Assembly (NCBI RefSeq): GCF_004364435.1
Contig: NZ_SOCT01000002.1
Span: 310,001 to 374,000 of the forward strand
DNA from: Pseudomonas sp. LP_7_YM
GTDB lineage: Bacteria > Pseudomonadota > Gammaproteobacteria > Pseudomonadales > Pseudomonadaceae
Direction of reading: 5' to 3'
DNA length: 64,000 nucleotides
Shown piece after piece: positions 18,296 to 27,502 of the stretch; position 1 is the first letter of the stretch; each line of letters begins with the position of its first letter. The notes below the pieces were generated by a model. The model was not told the origin of the DNA. It ran no database searches and worked only from the letters and a program-made list of their open reading frames with translations. Made by a program: the position numbers and the translations under genes.

Positions 18296-18949
18296 ATGGT
18301 TCGTCGTACGAAAGAAGAAGCTCAGGAAACACGCAGGCAAATTCTGGAAGCTGCCGAGCAGGCTTTTTACGATCGCGGCGTTGCCCGTACGACTCTGGCA
18401 GACATCGCCGCGCTTGCGGGGGTGACGCGAGGGGCCATTTATTGGCACTTCAGCAACAAGGCCGATTTGGTCCAGGCGATGCTCGACAGCCTCCATGAGC
18501 CCCTGGAAGAAATGGCACGCGCCAGTGAAAGTGCCGAGGAAACCGACCCGCTTGGATGGACGCGAAAGCTTCTGATTCATTTGTTTCAACAAGTTGCTAC
18601 GGACCCGAAAACCCGACGCATCAATGAAATTCTTTTTCATAAATTCGAATTCACCGATGAAATGTGTGACATGCGGCGTCAGCGTCAATACGTCTGGCTC
18701 GACGCCAATGAACGTATCGCCCTAGGGCTGGGCAATGCGGTGCGCCAAGGGCAATTACCCGCTGACCTGAACCCCCGCCATGGTGCCGTCTGTCTGCATG
18801 CCTATGTGCATGGCATACTCGGTCAGTGGCTGTTGGTTCCAGAAAGCTTTCAGCTCTCCCAAGACGCCGAGCGCCTGGTGGACACTGGTCTGGATATGCT
18901 CCGCTACAGCCCCGCCCTGCGAGATCCTGCTCCCGTAACGAATACCTGA
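18296..18949 (+). CDS. pmeR: TetR-family repressor PmeR of mexAB-oprM
   Basis: 217 residues, the P. syringae counterpart of TtgR. N-terminal TetR helix-turn-helix: [27 protein letters not shown], then [32 protein letters not shown]. The C-terminal ligand domain has [28 protein letters not shown] and [19 protein letters not shown], as in TtgR, which binds flavonoids and antibiotics. Divergent from mexA with a matching operator between. Confidence 0.9.
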   Translation: MVRRTKEEAQETRRQILEAAEQAFYDRGVARTTLADIAALAGVTRGAIYWHFSNKADLVQAMLDSLHEPLEEMARASESAEETDPLGWTRKLLIHLFQQVATDPKTRRINEILFHKFEFTDEMCDMRRQRQYVWLDANERIALGLGNAVRQGQLPADLNPRHGAVCLHAYVHGILGQWLLVPESFQLSQDAERLVDTGLDMLRYSPALRDPAPVTNT

Positions 18950-19254
18950 ACCGTCTGAGAATATCGCGTAGATACCAAAGTAGGTGTCAGGCATTTGCGC
19001 TTTGCACTTCAGACAGCCGACTATAACCGTGTGGCGCTTAGCCTGCATCTATACATTTGTTGCAGCAGCCTGAACAGGGTATTTACTTAGCCTTTACTCA
19101 AATCCTGATGCGTGGTCGGGACATGACAGCCTGATGCGCGAGCCTGCTCATTTCTCTCATTTCTCTCATTTCCCTCATTTGACCCGCGAAAACTTCCCCT
19201 TTGCTGCCTCCCGGCTAAGCTTGCTCGCAAATCAACAAGAACGAGGGATACGCG
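18950..19254. other. Non-coding stretch upstream of the Cache gene
   Basis: About 305 bases with no open frame of coding character. It contains the 9-bp tandem repeats listed separately. No terminator with a T tract was seen after pmeR. Confidence 0.5.
19147..19182 (+). repeat. Four tandem 9-bp repeats, CTCATTTCT type
   Basis: CTCATTTCT, CTCATTTCT, CTCATTTCC, CTCATTTGA follow each other without gaps at 19147, 19156, 19165 and 19174. They end 72 bases before the ATG of the Cache-domain gene, within its promoter region. Could be a slippage-prone spacer or a phased binding array. Confidence 0.8.
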
Positions 19255-20115
19255 ATGTCGGTGGTTTCGAAGTGTGAAAGGTGGAAAATCCTGTTAGTCG
19301 CCGCTCTAGCCTGCATCTGCGCAGGTCAGGTGCAGGGGGCGCAAGAGGCTCAGGAAGCGGCGGCGGCCAAAGGTCTGCTGGAAAAGGCCGTCGCCCATTA
19401 CCGGCAAGTGGGCGACACGGCGCTGGCCGAGTTCAGCCGCCAGGGTGAGTTCGTCGATGGCGAACGCTATGTCTTCGTCACCGATACCAAGGGGATGATG
19501 CTCGCCAGTGGCGGGCCATCTGCGGCGCTGATCGGGCGCGACATCTCTTCGGTGCTTGACCCCGCGCTGCAGCAAGCCTTCAAGAATGCGCTGCAGACCC
19601 CGGAGGCTGCCGGTATCCAACAGGCCGAGTACCGCTGGCAGAACCGGAACGACGGTAAGGTCGAGCGCAAGCGCGTCTATTTCCAGCGCGTGGGCGATCG
19701 CATCGTCGCCGTGGGCTACTACCTGCCACGGGCGACGCCTGAGCAGGCCAGGGCTTTGCTGGACAAAGCGGCAAACGCGCTGCAACAGGATGAGAGGGGC
19801 ACCCTTGAGGCGATCAACAGCCTTAAAGGTGGATTCCTGCAGGATGACCTGTATGTGTTCGTCGTTGATATCGACAGTAAACGCTACGTCGCCCACGGTA
19901 CCAACCTGCGTCTGGTCGACACCGACTTCAGTCAGGTCAAAGACCCTGAAGGCAAGCCGGTGGGAAGTCCGATGCTGGAAATGGTCGGGAAACAACCGCA
20001 AGGCGAACACGAATACCGCTGGCGCAATCCGGTGACCGGGAAGATCGAGCAGAAGCATGCGTACATGCGCAAAGTCGGACATTTCCTGGTGGCAGTGGGG
20101 TATTACAGCGGCTGA
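19255..20115 (+). CDS. Exported protein with two Cache-like sensor domains
   Basis: 286 residues with a signal peptide (hydrophobic ILLVAALACICAGQVQG then AQEAQEA). The mature part is a tandem duplication of a single-Cache-type domain: YVFVTDTKGMMLASGGPSAALIGRDISSVLD with KRVYFQRVGDRIVAVGYY, then YVFVVDIDSKRYVAHGTNLRLVDTDFSQVKD with KHAYMRKVGHFLVAVGYYSG at the C-terminus. There is no membrane anchor or signalling domain, so it is a free periplasmic small-molecule binding protein that probably works with a partner receptor. GAGGGATACGCG precedes the ATG. Confidence 0.85.
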   Translation: MSVVSKCERWKILLVAALACICAGQVQGAQEAQEAAAAKGLLEKAVAHYRQVGDTALAEFSRQGEFVDGERYVFVTDTKGMMLASGGPSAALIGRDISSVLDPALQQAFKNALQTPEAAGIQQAEYRWQNRNDGKVERKRVYFQRVGDRIVAVGYYLPRATPEQARALLDKAANALQQDERGTLEAINSLKGGFLQDDLYVFVVDIDSKRYVAHGTNLRLVDTDFSQVKDPEGKPVGSPMLEMVGKQPQGEHEYRWRNPVTGKIEQKHAYMRKVGHFLVAVGYYSG

Positions 20116-20146
20116 CTCTCGGACTACTAACGCAGATGAGGCCGGT

Positions 20147-21655
20147 TCACCGATCCTTGTCTTCGCGTCCGCGCAGCAAATGATTCGGCATCGACAGTGC
20201 CGCAGCCAGCCCCAACAACGAAACCGCGGCGCTGATCATGAGCAGGTGCTGGAAGGTTAACGACAACTTTTCCCGCAACTGCTCAAGCGCTGGGCCGCTT
20301 ATCGAGTGCAGACTGTCCATCAACAGGTTGCCGGAACTGCCATCGGCGCCCGTGGGATTACCATCGATCTGGCCAAGACCAGAGCCTGCGAGCATGGCCA
20401 ACAACAAGGCCGACATGCTGGCGACACCTACCGCGCCGCCCAGCGAACGAAACAGGTTGGTGGTGCTGGTCGCCACCCCCATGTCTTTCATCTCGACAGA
20501 GTTCTGCGTGCCTACCAGCGATGTCGGGAACTGCAAACCGCTGGCGATACCCGTAAGTATCATGAACAACCCGGTCAGAAACACTGACTGGGGCGGGGTA
20601 ACGGCAATTCCCATGATGGCCATCGGCATCAGCAGCGCGCCCGTCAGGATCATGGGTTTGTAGCGACCGGTGAGCGAGGTGCGTCGGCCACCGAAGTACG
20701 CGCCCATCGGCATGCCGATCGCCAATGGCATCAGGTGCAATGCCGCGCTGTCTGCGCCGCCGCCGGTTACGGTCTGGAAGCGCAATGGCAGCAGCACAAT
20801 CAACGAAATTGCCTGAAAACTGGTGAAGAAAATCGTGCACCAGCACAACACCGCGCTGCGGTTGGCGAACAGGTGCATCGGCAGCAGTGGTTCGCGGCTG
20901 CGTCGTTCGTACACCACGAACACCACCAGCGTCAGCAGCGCTACGCCCAATTGAGTCAGTACAGACTCATCGCGCCAGCTGTGGCCTTGACCTATTTGCG
21001 TAATGCCAAGCAGCAAAGCGGTAAGGCCAACGATCATCAAGACAGTGCCCAGGTAATCAATGACCGGTTTGCGTTGTGGCACCGGCAGACCGACGAGTGT
21101 CTGACGAGCGACCCGCCAGGCAAGCAGCCCCAAGGGGAGATTGATGATGAAAACCCAGCGCCATGACAGGTACTCGGTCATGAATCCGCCGAGTACCGGG
21201 CCGGCCACGCTGGCGGCGGCATACATCCCGCTGAAATAGCCCTGATAGCGACCCCGTTCGCGCGGCGGCACGATGTCACCGATGATCGCCTGACTGACCG
21301 AGACCATTCCCCCTGCGCCGATGCCTTGAAGCACCCGCGCCAGTACCAGTTGCTCCATGCTTTGTGCGATCGCGCAGAACAGCGAAGCAAGGGTGAATAT
21401 ACCCAGCCCGAACAGCATAAGACGTCGACGCCCATACAGATCGCCCAACTTGCCATAGATCGGCACGGCGACGGTCAGCGCCACCATGTAGGCAGAAATG
21501 ACCCACGCCAGCAGGTCGAAGTCTTTGAACTGGGCTGAGATGGCCGGCATTGAGACCGCAACGATGGTCTGATCCAGCGCACTGAGGAAAACGGCCATCA
21601 TCAGCGCAAACAGGATGCTGCGAATGTCCGGGCGGGTCTGGCTGAGGCTGGTCAA
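20147..21655 (-). CDS. DHA2-family (EmrB/QacA) multidrug exporter
   Basis: 502 residues, 14 predicted membrane helices, drug:proton antiporter of the inner membrane. DHA2 marks: FLSALDQTIVAVSMPAI in helix 1, YGKLGDLYGRRRLMLFG, ARVLQGIGAGGMVSVSQAIIGDIVPPRERGRYQG (motif C region) and SWRWVFIINLPLGLLA. The frame begins at a TTG; the family-like N-terminus MTSLSQTRPDIRSILFALMM supports it, although there is no clear ribosome site and an internal ATG at the first helix is possible. Stand-alone, with no adaptor gene beside it. Confidence 0.85.
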   Translation of the reverse strand: MTSLSQTRPDIRSILFALMMAVFLSALDQTIVAVSMPAISAQFKDFDLLAWVISAYMVALTVAVPIYGKLGDLYGRRRLMLFGLGIFTLASLFCAIAQSMEQLVLARVLQGIGAGGMVSVSQAIIGDIVPPRERGRYQGYFSGMYAAASVAGPVLGGFMTEYLSWRWVFIINLPLGLLAWRVARQTLVGLPVPQRKPVIDYLGTVLMIVGLTALLLGITQIGQGHSWRDESVLTQLGVALLTLVVFVVYERRSREPLLPMHLFANRSAVLCWCTIFFTSFQAISLIVLLPLRFQTVTGGGADSAALHLMPLAIGMPMGAYFGGRRTSLTGRYKPMILTGALLMPMAIMGIAVTPPQSVFLTGLFMILTGIASGLQFPTSLVGTQNSVEMKDMGVATSTTNLFRSLGGAVGVASMSALLLAMLAGSGLGQIDGNPTGADGSSGNLLMDSLHSISGPALEQLREKLSLTFQHLLMISAAVSLLGLAAALSMPNHLLRGREDKDR

Positions 21656-21785
21656 AAAAGGGGACTCGAACTGGCAGGTTGACCCGCCGAAAACGTCGCG
21701 GGAAAAGTGCGTTCAGTCTAATCCGTTAGCACGCTAATCGATAGCGGCCTAAACCGGTTGACTCAGGTTGCAGTCACGAAGGTCA

Positions 21786-21962
21786 TCATCGCAATGCGCT
21801 GAAGCTGGCGTCCGTCGGCAGGCAGTGGCCGAACGTGCAGACTACCGCATTGCGCGGCGACTGGCGCAGTTGCTCGATTCTGTAGACGCCAACGCCATAG
21901 ACACTGAGTACGGTTACTACAGCGACGACATAAACGCATTGTCTTTTTATTGTGGTTTTCAT
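21786..21962 (-). CDS. Small membrane-anchored or exported protein, unknown
   Basis: 58 residues from ATG 21962, with GAGG eight bases upstream. KTTIKRQ is followed by one hydrophobic segment (CVYVVAVVTVLSVYGVGVY) and a short polar tail with two cysteines (VVCTFGHCLPTD). It could be an anchored peptide or a secreted one with an uncleaved signal. No family recognised. An overlapping plus-strand frame is less convincing. Confidence 0.4.
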   Translation of the reverse strand: MKTTIKRQCVYVVAVVTVLSVYGVGVYRIEQLRQSPRNAVVCTFGHCLPTDASFSALR

Positions 21963-22117
21963 GACACGTACCTCGGTCCGGTTGGAAATCGTTTCGACGG
22001 ACAAGAGGAGTGTAGGTCGCTATAGCAACAGTGCCTGGGCGATAGGGATTAAATGTTTTTATCGATGACCGGAGACGGACACCATTCTACTGATGGAACC
22101 ACAAGCGAAACCGCGAG

Positions 22118-23005
22118 CTAGCGGCTACGCCTTGCCGCCTTTGCCAATAGCCAGTCGAGCAGCTCGCGCAGCTGTGGCGCGGGCTGCGCGTGGTTCGGGA
22201 AGACGAAGTAATACGCCGCGCCGGTGTTTACTTTGAGCTCGAACGGGGTGACCAGTCGACCCGCACTCAGGTCCTCGCCGATCAGCGACCAGTCACCCAT
22301 GGCAATTCCCGCCCCCTGGGAGGCAACGGTCATGGCCAGATCCATTGTGTCGAAGTGCTGCCCTTTGCTGACATTACCCAGCCGGGTGCCCGCTGCCTTC
22401 AACCAGCGGGCCCAATCCTGCTCATCGAGTGTGGGATGCAGCAGCATGTGGGTTTCCAGGTCGCTGAATTGCTCAAGTGCCTGCGAACCGGCGAGCAGCG
22501 AGGGGGCGCAGACCGGGGTGAGCTGCTCGTTGAACAGGTGATGAACACCGTTGGAATCAACGGGCGGTCCTCCATAGATGACTGCAGCGTCAAATCGCTC
22601 GCGACGAAAGTCCACATCGTGGGCAATGGTCGTGGTCAGTTCGACCGGGATGTCGGGACGTTCTTTTTGCCATTGCAGCAGCCGGGGCAGCAGCCAGCGT
22701 GTAATGCAGGTCGGCGCCTTGAGTTGCAGCGCCCGTTGCTCGGTGTCCAGCTGATCAACTGCCTCCTCGATCAAGCCAAAAACCTGCTCGATGCGCGGGA
22801 AAAACTCGCGACCTTGCGGGGTCAGGCTCAGCCCACGGGCTTGACGATAGAACAGGCGATACCCGAGATGGTTCTCCAGACCGGCAATCTGGCGGCTGAC
22901 CGCCCCTTGGGTGATGTGCAGCAACTCTGCAGCCCGCGTGAAATTGCAGCATCGCGCGGTGATCAGGAAGGTGTGCAGAGCGGGCAGGGGTGGCAGACGT
23001 TTCAT
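22118..23005 (-). CDS. LysR-family transcriptional regulator
   Basis: 295 residues. N-terminal winged HTH PALHTFLITARCCNFTRAAELLHITQGAVSRQIAGLENHLGYRLFYRQARGLSLTPQG, followed by a periplasmic-binding-like effector domain. The close spacing after the HTH and the GcvA-like IYGGPP and DFRRERFDAAVIYGG segments place it in the GcvA subgroup. It is divergent from the decarboxylase/dehydrogenase operon with 158 bases between starts, so it probably regulates that operon in response to a ketoarginine-related ligand. That link is inference. Confidence 0.88.
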   Translation of the reverse strand: MKRLPPLPALHTFLITARCCNFTRAAELLHITQGAVSRQIAGLENHLGYRLFYRQARGLSLTPQGREFFPRIEQVFGLIEEAVDQLDTEQRALQLKAPTCITRWLLPRLLQWQKERPDIPVELTTTIAHDVDFRRERFDAAVIYGGPPVDSNGVHHLFNEQLTPVCAPSLLAGSQALEQFSDLETHMLLHPTLDEQDWARWLKAAGTRLGNVSKGQHFDTMDLAMTVASQGAGIAMGDWSLIGEDLSAGRLVTPFELKVNTGAAYYFVFPNHAQPAPQLRELLDWLLAKAARRSR

Positions 23006-23163
23006 GGGTAGACGCAGGCATGATCAGAGAACATGGCTAAGCATGACATTTTTTGCATTGTCACGGGTATGACCAGCCGGTCCAATGACTGCCATGCAGC
23101 GCTTCAGGCGCAAGCCTTTTGAGCCGCTGCGAAACGCATCCAGGATTGAATGAAGGTCCAGAC

Positions 23164-24819
23164 ATGGCAACGTGCGGCGAAGTATTGGTCAAATTACTTG
23201 AGGGCTATGGAGTAGAACAGGTGTTCGGTATTCCAGGCGTGCATACCGTGGAACTTTACCGGGGGCTGGCCGGTTCTTCGATCAACCACATCACCCCGCG
23301 TCACGAGCAGGGCGCCGGTTTCATGGCCGACGGTTACGCGCGCACGCGCGGCAAGCCAGGCGTGTGCTTCATCATCACCGGCCCCGGCATGACCAACATC
23401 ACAACTGCCATGGGGCAGGCCTATGCCGACTCTATCCCGATGCTGGTGATTTCCAGCGTGCAGTCGCGCAGCCAACTGGGTGGCGGTCGCGGCAAACTGC
23501 ATGAGTTGCCCGCACAAGGGGCATTGGTCGCAGGGGTGGCCGCATTTTCCCATACCTTGATGTCGGCCACCGAGCTGCCTTCGGTGTTGGCGCGCGCCTT
23601 CGCACTGTTCCAGGCTGGCCGTCCGCGCCCGGTGCACATCGAAATCCCGCTGGACGTGCTGGTAGAAAATGCCGACCACCTGCTTGATAGCCCACCGGTA
23701 TCAATTAGCCGTGCCGGCCCTGCGCCTTGTGCGATCAAACAGATGGCCGATCTGCTAGCCAGCGCCAAACGCCCGTTGATCCTGGCGGGTGGCGGCGCAA
23801 TCGATGCCGGCGTAGCGCTAACGGCACTGGCGGAGAAACTGGACGCGCCCGTCGCATTGACCATCAACGCCAAAGGTTTGCTGCCCTCCAGCCACCCTTT
23901 GCTGATCGGCTCGACGCAGTCCCTGGACCCGACCCGCGAGATCATTGAAGCCGCCGATGTGGTGTTGGCGATGGGCACCGAACTGGCAGAAACCGATTAC
24001 GACATTACGTTCCAGGGGCTCTTCAAGATACCCGGTACGCTGTTGCGCATTGATATCGACCCCGATCAGACGGTGCGCAATTTCCCGCCCAAGGTGGCGC
24101 TGGTGTCTGATGCGCGCACAGCTGCCGAAGCGTTGGTTGCCGCCTTAAGTGAGCGCGATCTGGACACGCGTAGCGATGACTGGGGCTACAAACGCGCTGC
24201 GACGCTGAAAACCACGCTGGCTGCCTCCTGGGATGAGCCCACCCGTGGGCAAACGTTGTTCCTGCAAACCGTGCTGGACGTCCTGCCGGGTATCGTCATC
24301 GTTGGCGACTCCACCCAACCGGTCTACACCGGCAATCTGACCGTGGACATGGACAAGCCGCGACGCTGGTTCAACTCCTCTACCGGCTACGGCACGCTTG
24401 GTTATGCGCTGCCTGCTGCCATCGGTGCGTGGCTGGGCAGTCGGGATGCCGGCGAGCGCAGCCCCGTGGCCTGCCTGATCGGTGATGGCGGTCTGCAGTT
24501 CACCTTGGCGGAACTGGCCAGTGCGGTCGAGGCGCGCACGCCAATCATCGTGCTGCTGTGGAATAACCAGGGTTACGAAGAGATCAAGAAATACATGGTC
24601 AACCGTGCTATCGAACCGGTTGGCGTGGACATTTACACCCCGGACTTCATTGGGATAGCCAAGGCAATGGGCTGTGCGGCCGAGGCGGTCAGCGGTATCG
24701 AGCCATTGAAAGCGGCGCTTGATGCGGCGAAGGGTCGTCAGGGGCCGAGCGTCATTGAAATCGACCAGCGCAGCTGGATGAACGGGTTGAAGCCATTATC
24801 AGAGGAGCAGGTATGTTGA
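23164..24819 (+). CDS. aruI: ThDP-dependent 2-ketoarginine (5-guanidino-2-oxopentanoate) decarboxylase
   Basis: 551 residues from ATG 23164 (AAGG nine bases upstream; the frame extends to a TTG at 23119 without a ribosome site). It belongs to the acetolactate synthase-like ThDP enzymes: VFGIPGVHTVELYRGL, the catalytic glutamate in TPRHEQGAGFMADGYAR (about residue 50), and the ThDP/Mg motif GDGGLQFTLAELASAVEARTPIIVLLWNNQGY. It resembles AruI of P. aeruginosa, which converts 2-ketoarginine to 4-guanidinobutyraldehyde in arginine transamination. The co-expressed aldehyde dehydrogenase supports this role; no transaminase (AruH) gene lies beside it. Confidence 0.78.
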   Translation: MATCGEVLVKLLEGYGVEQVFGIPGVHTVELYRGLAGSSINHITPRHEQGAGFMADGYARTRGKPGVCFIITGPGMTNITTAMGQAYADSIPMLVISSVQSRSQLGGGRGKLHELPAQGALVAGVAAFSHTLMSATELPSVLARAFALFQAGRPRPVHIEIPLDVLVENADHLLDSPPVSISRAGPAPCAIKQMADLLASAKRPLILAGGGAIDAGVALTALAEKLDAPVALTINAKGLLPSSHPLLIGSTQSLDPTREIIEAADVVLAMGTELAETDYDITFQGLFKIPGTLLRIDIDPDQTVRNFPPKVALVSDARTAAEALVAALSERDLDTRSDDWGYKRAATLKTTLAASWDEPTRGQTLFLQTVLDVLPGIVIVGDSTQPVYTGNLTVDMDKPRRWFNSSTGYGTLGYALPAAIGAWLGSRDAGERSPVACLIGDGGLQFTLAELASAVEARTPIIVLLWNNQGYEEIKKYMVNRAIEPVGVDIYTPDFIGIAKAMGCAAEAVSGIEPLKAALDAAKGRQGPSVIEIDQRSWMNGLKPLSEEQVC

Positions 24820-26258
24820 GTCCGGTTTTGCCAGGGCTGTACATCGACGGGCAGTGGCGCGCCGGTGGTGAGCAACTGACGGTGATCAATCCGTCCACCG
24901 AGGAGCGGCTGGCGATCGTCAGTGGGGGCGACGCTCAGGCGGTCAATGAGGCAGTGCAGGCCGCGCAACGCGCATTCGGTGCATGGTCAAAAACCACCGG
25001 TGCCGCACGCGCGGTGATTCTGCGCACGATTGCCAGAGCAGTTGCTGCCCGGCGAGAGCGTCTGATGACGCTGCAGTCGAGCAACAGCGGCAAACCCGGA
25101 TTCGAGGCGGCCATTGACGTTGATGATGTGATCGCCACATTCGACTACTACGCCGATCTGGCTGAAGCATCCGACGGCCAGCAAAACCAGACGGTCGGGT
25201 TGCCCAGCGAGGATTTCAGCGCGCGGCTGCGTCGTGAACCGTGCGGGATCGTGGGCTTGATTGTGCCGTGGAATTTCCCGATGGTCACCACGGCCTGGAA
25301 GCTCGCGCCGGCGTTGGCTGCCGGTTGTTGCGTGCTGCTCAAGCCTTCGGAGGTCACGCCGTTGGCCGAGCTGGAACTGGCGCGGATCATTGCCGACAGC
25401 GGGCTGCCAACCGGGGTGTTCAATGTGGTCTGTGGCACCGGGCAGCAGGTTGGCGCGCCAGTGTCCGGGCACCCTGGTATCGCCAAGGTTTCGTTCACCG
25501 GTAGCAACGCGGTCGGTGTGCAGGTCATGCAGCGCGGGGCGGAAACCGTGAAGGGTGTGAGTCTGGAGCTTGGCGGCAAGTCCGCGTTGCTGGTCATGGA
25601 CGATGCCGACCTGGATCTGGCAGTAGAGCTGGCCAGTGGTGGCGGTTATTTCAACGCCGGGCAGATGTGCTCGGCCACCAATCGGGTGCTGGTAGCTCAG
25701 GAGCTGCTGGAGCCATTTCTGCAACGTATCGTCGCCAAGGCGCAGTCGATCAAGGTTGCAGGTCCTCTGGACGACGCCGCAGAAATGGGGCCTTTGATTA
25801 ATCAGGCACAGTATCAGCGGGTGCTCAACCACATCGAGGCCGGGAAAGCGGCAGGCGCACAGTTGCTCTGCGGAGGCGGACGCCCTGCGGCGCTTCCTCG
25901 TGGTTACTTTCTTGAGCCTGCGGTATTCAGCCAGGTCCCTTTGGACAGCGCCTTGTGGCGCGACGAGATTTTCGGCCCTGTGCTATGCGTGCGCGGATTC
26001 AGCAGCGAAGCCGAGGCTATTGCGCTGGCCAACGATAGCCAGTTCGGGCTGGTGGCCAGTGTGGTCAGTGGCAATGCCGAAACAGCCGATCGTGTCGCCA
26101 ATGCGTTGCAGGCGGGGATGGTGTGGATCAACGCGCCTCAGGTGATCTTTGCGCAGACGGCTTGGGGCGGGTATAAGCAGAGCAGTGTGGGGCGCGAACT
26201 AGGGCCTTGGGGCATGCAGGCGTTTCAGGAGATCAAACACGTCGTGCGTGCAATCTGA
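24813..26258 (+). CDS. NAD(P)-dependent aldehyde dehydrogenase, probably for guanidinobutyraldehyde
   Basis: 481 residues. Aldehyde dehydrogenase superfamily with VPWNFPMVTTAWKLAPALAAGC, cofactor loop FTGSNAVGVQVM, catalytic Glu in VSLELGGKSALLV and catalytic Cys in FNAGQMCSATNRVLV. Its ATG overlaps the stop of the decarboxylase by seven bases, so they are translated together. The natural reading is decarboxylation of 2-ketoarginine followed by oxidation of 4-guanidinobutyraldehyde to 4-guanidinobutanoate. The substrate is inferred from the neighbour. Confidence 0.85.
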   Translation: MLSPVLPGLYIDGQWRAGGEQLTVINPSTEERLAIVSGGDAQAVNEAVQAAQRAFGAWSKTTGAARAVILRTIARAVAARRERLMTLQSSNSGKPGFEAAIDVDDVIATFDYYADLAEASDGQQNQTVGLPSEDFSARLRREPCGIVGLIVPWNFPMVTTAWKLAPALAAGCCVLLKPSEVTPLAELELARIIADSGLPTGVFNVVCGTGQQVGAPVSGHPGIAKVSFTGSNAVGVQVMQRGAETVKGVSLELGGKSALLVMDDADLDLAVELASGGGYFNAGQMCSATNRVLVAQELLEPFLQRIVAKAQSIKVAGPLDDAAEMGPLINQAQYQRVLNHIEAGKAAGAQLLCGGGRPAALPRGYFLEPAVFSQVPLDSALWRDEIFGPVLCVRGFSSEAEAIALANDSQFGLVASVVSGNAETADRVANALQAGMVWINAPQVIFAQTAWGGYKQSSVGRELGPWGMQAFQEIKHVVRAI

Positions 26259-26361
26259 CCAGTGCCGCGAAGCAGTTGTGTGGTGAGTTATTTCGTATGC
26301 CTTTGCATGACCGACGGTTTAAAATCCTCGCCTTTCCCTCATCAGGCAGGACATTCCTTAC

Positions 26362-26601
26362 ATGGCGCGCAAAGAGTTCCAACGTTACGAAGCCGTTTCC
26401 GCTGCGGTTCCCGTTGATGGCGGCTACAGCGCCGCGATTGCGGTCAAGGGCCACGGGGCGGGCGGAGCACCTGCTTTTCACCGAGTTTTGCTCGATCAGA
26501 AATTCGATACCGCACTGAGCGCCGATCAAGCTGCTGTCGAAGAACTGGAGCGCTTGATCGACGTGAACACCGAAGGCGAACTGATGTTCGCCCAGGATTG
26601 A
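26362..26601 (+). CDS. Small conserved protein, unknown function
   Basis: 79 residues, MARKEFQRYEAVSAAVPVDGGYSAAIAVKGHGAGGAPAFHRVL onward, acidic C-terminus (VDVNTEGELMFAQD-like). Predicted soluble and alpha/beta, with a CHASE-like or DUF-type short beta sheet pattern, but I do not know a named family. A ribosome site is weak (AGGACATTCCTTAC). Its stop abuts the stop of the convergent flavin reductase gene at 26602. Confidence 0.65.
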   Translation: MARKEFQRYEAVSAAVPVDGGYSAAIAVKGHGAGGAPAFHRVLLDQKFDTALSADQAAVEELERLIDVNTEGELMFAQD

Positions 26602-27225
26602 TCAGGCTTTGGGGCGGTACATTTTGAATAGCGATTCAGGGCTCACCTGGAAATAATCGGCCTGGCCACCACCGCGCAGAATCGGTTCTCCGGCAGCCGT
26701 GTCGTAGATGCCGTCCTTGAGCAGTCTTTTGGCGATATGTACTGCCACTACCTCTCCCAGAATCAGCCAGCTCGGCACGACTTCTCTGTCGGCGCGCTGC
26801 AGCTGGATGATTTGCGTCACCCTGCATTCGAATGCCACTGGCGTTTCCTTCACCCGCGGGACCGACACAATGCGCGACGGCTCGGCGGTGAGGTTGGCCA
26901 GTTCGAACTCATTGACGCTGGCGGGCACCGAGGCGCAACTCATGTTCATTTGTTCAGCGAGCGGGCGTGTGGCCAGGTTCCAGACGAACTCTCTGGTTTG
27001 CTCGATATTATTCAGGCTGTCTTTGCGCCCGACGCTGCAAAAACCAATGATTGGTGGGGTGTAATTGAAGGCGTTAAAGAAGCTGTAGGGGGACAGGTTG
27101 AGGGTGCCCTTGGCGTCCTGTGACGAGATCCAGCCGATAGGGCGCGGGCCGACGATGGCGTTGAACGGATCGTGAGGCAGCCCGTGGCCTTTGGCGGGTT
27201 CGTAGAAATGAATATCGTCAGACAT
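26602..27225 (-). CDS. Flavin reductase-like FMN-binding split-barrel protein
   Basis: 207 residues from ATG 27225, which has AGGA eight bases upstream. The frame stays open upstream to about 27579 without a ribosome site, and the segment before the ATG does not resemble the family. MSDDIHFYEPAKGHGLPHDPFNAIVGPRPIGWISSQDAKGTLNLSPYSFFNAFNYTPP is characteristic of flavin reductase-domain proteins that bind FMN (IVGPRPIGW and SPYSFFN line the pocket). Usually FMN:NAD(P)H oxidoreductases or partners of monooxygenases. Substrate unknown; no oxygenase beside it. Confidence 0.85.
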   Translation of the reverse strand: MSDDIHFYEPAKGHGLPHDPFNAIVGPRPIGWISSQDAKGTLNLSPYSFFNAFNYTPPIIGFCSVGRKDSLNNIEQTREFVWNLATRPLAEQMNMSCASVPASVNEFELANLTAEPSRIVSVPRVKETPVAFECRVTQIIQLQRADREVVPSWLILGEVVAVHIAKRLLKDGIYDTAAGEPILRGGGQADYFQVSPESLFKMYRPKA

Positions 27226-27436
27226 GGCGCTTTTCCTGATGGTGAGGTCGGCAGGGGCGAGGTCAATGATCTGCCGAAAGTCGAAGCGCTCATATTGCAA
27301 GGCATTGGAAACGGATACCAGACCCTGAACGGACTCGATGGAAGTGCGAGCCTCAGTCAGGCTTCCCATGCAGACTAATGAAGGTGCTGTGTCGCTGGTG
27401 CGCATCCATGCACATCCTTCTCTAACGCCAACAGCC

Positions 27437-27463
27437 CAAAAAAAGCCCGACATCAGTCGGGCT
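27437..27463 (-). terminator. Rho-independent terminator after repeat-peptide gene 1
   Basis: AGCCCGAC (27444-27451) pairs with GTCGGGCT (27456-27463); on the minus strand the stem is followed by seven T. It ends the transcript of the gene at 27503-27826. Confidence 0.85.
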
Positions 27464-27502
27464 ACAAGGGGAGTTGCGGGAGGTGGAACGTAAAGAGGGA
27501 AA

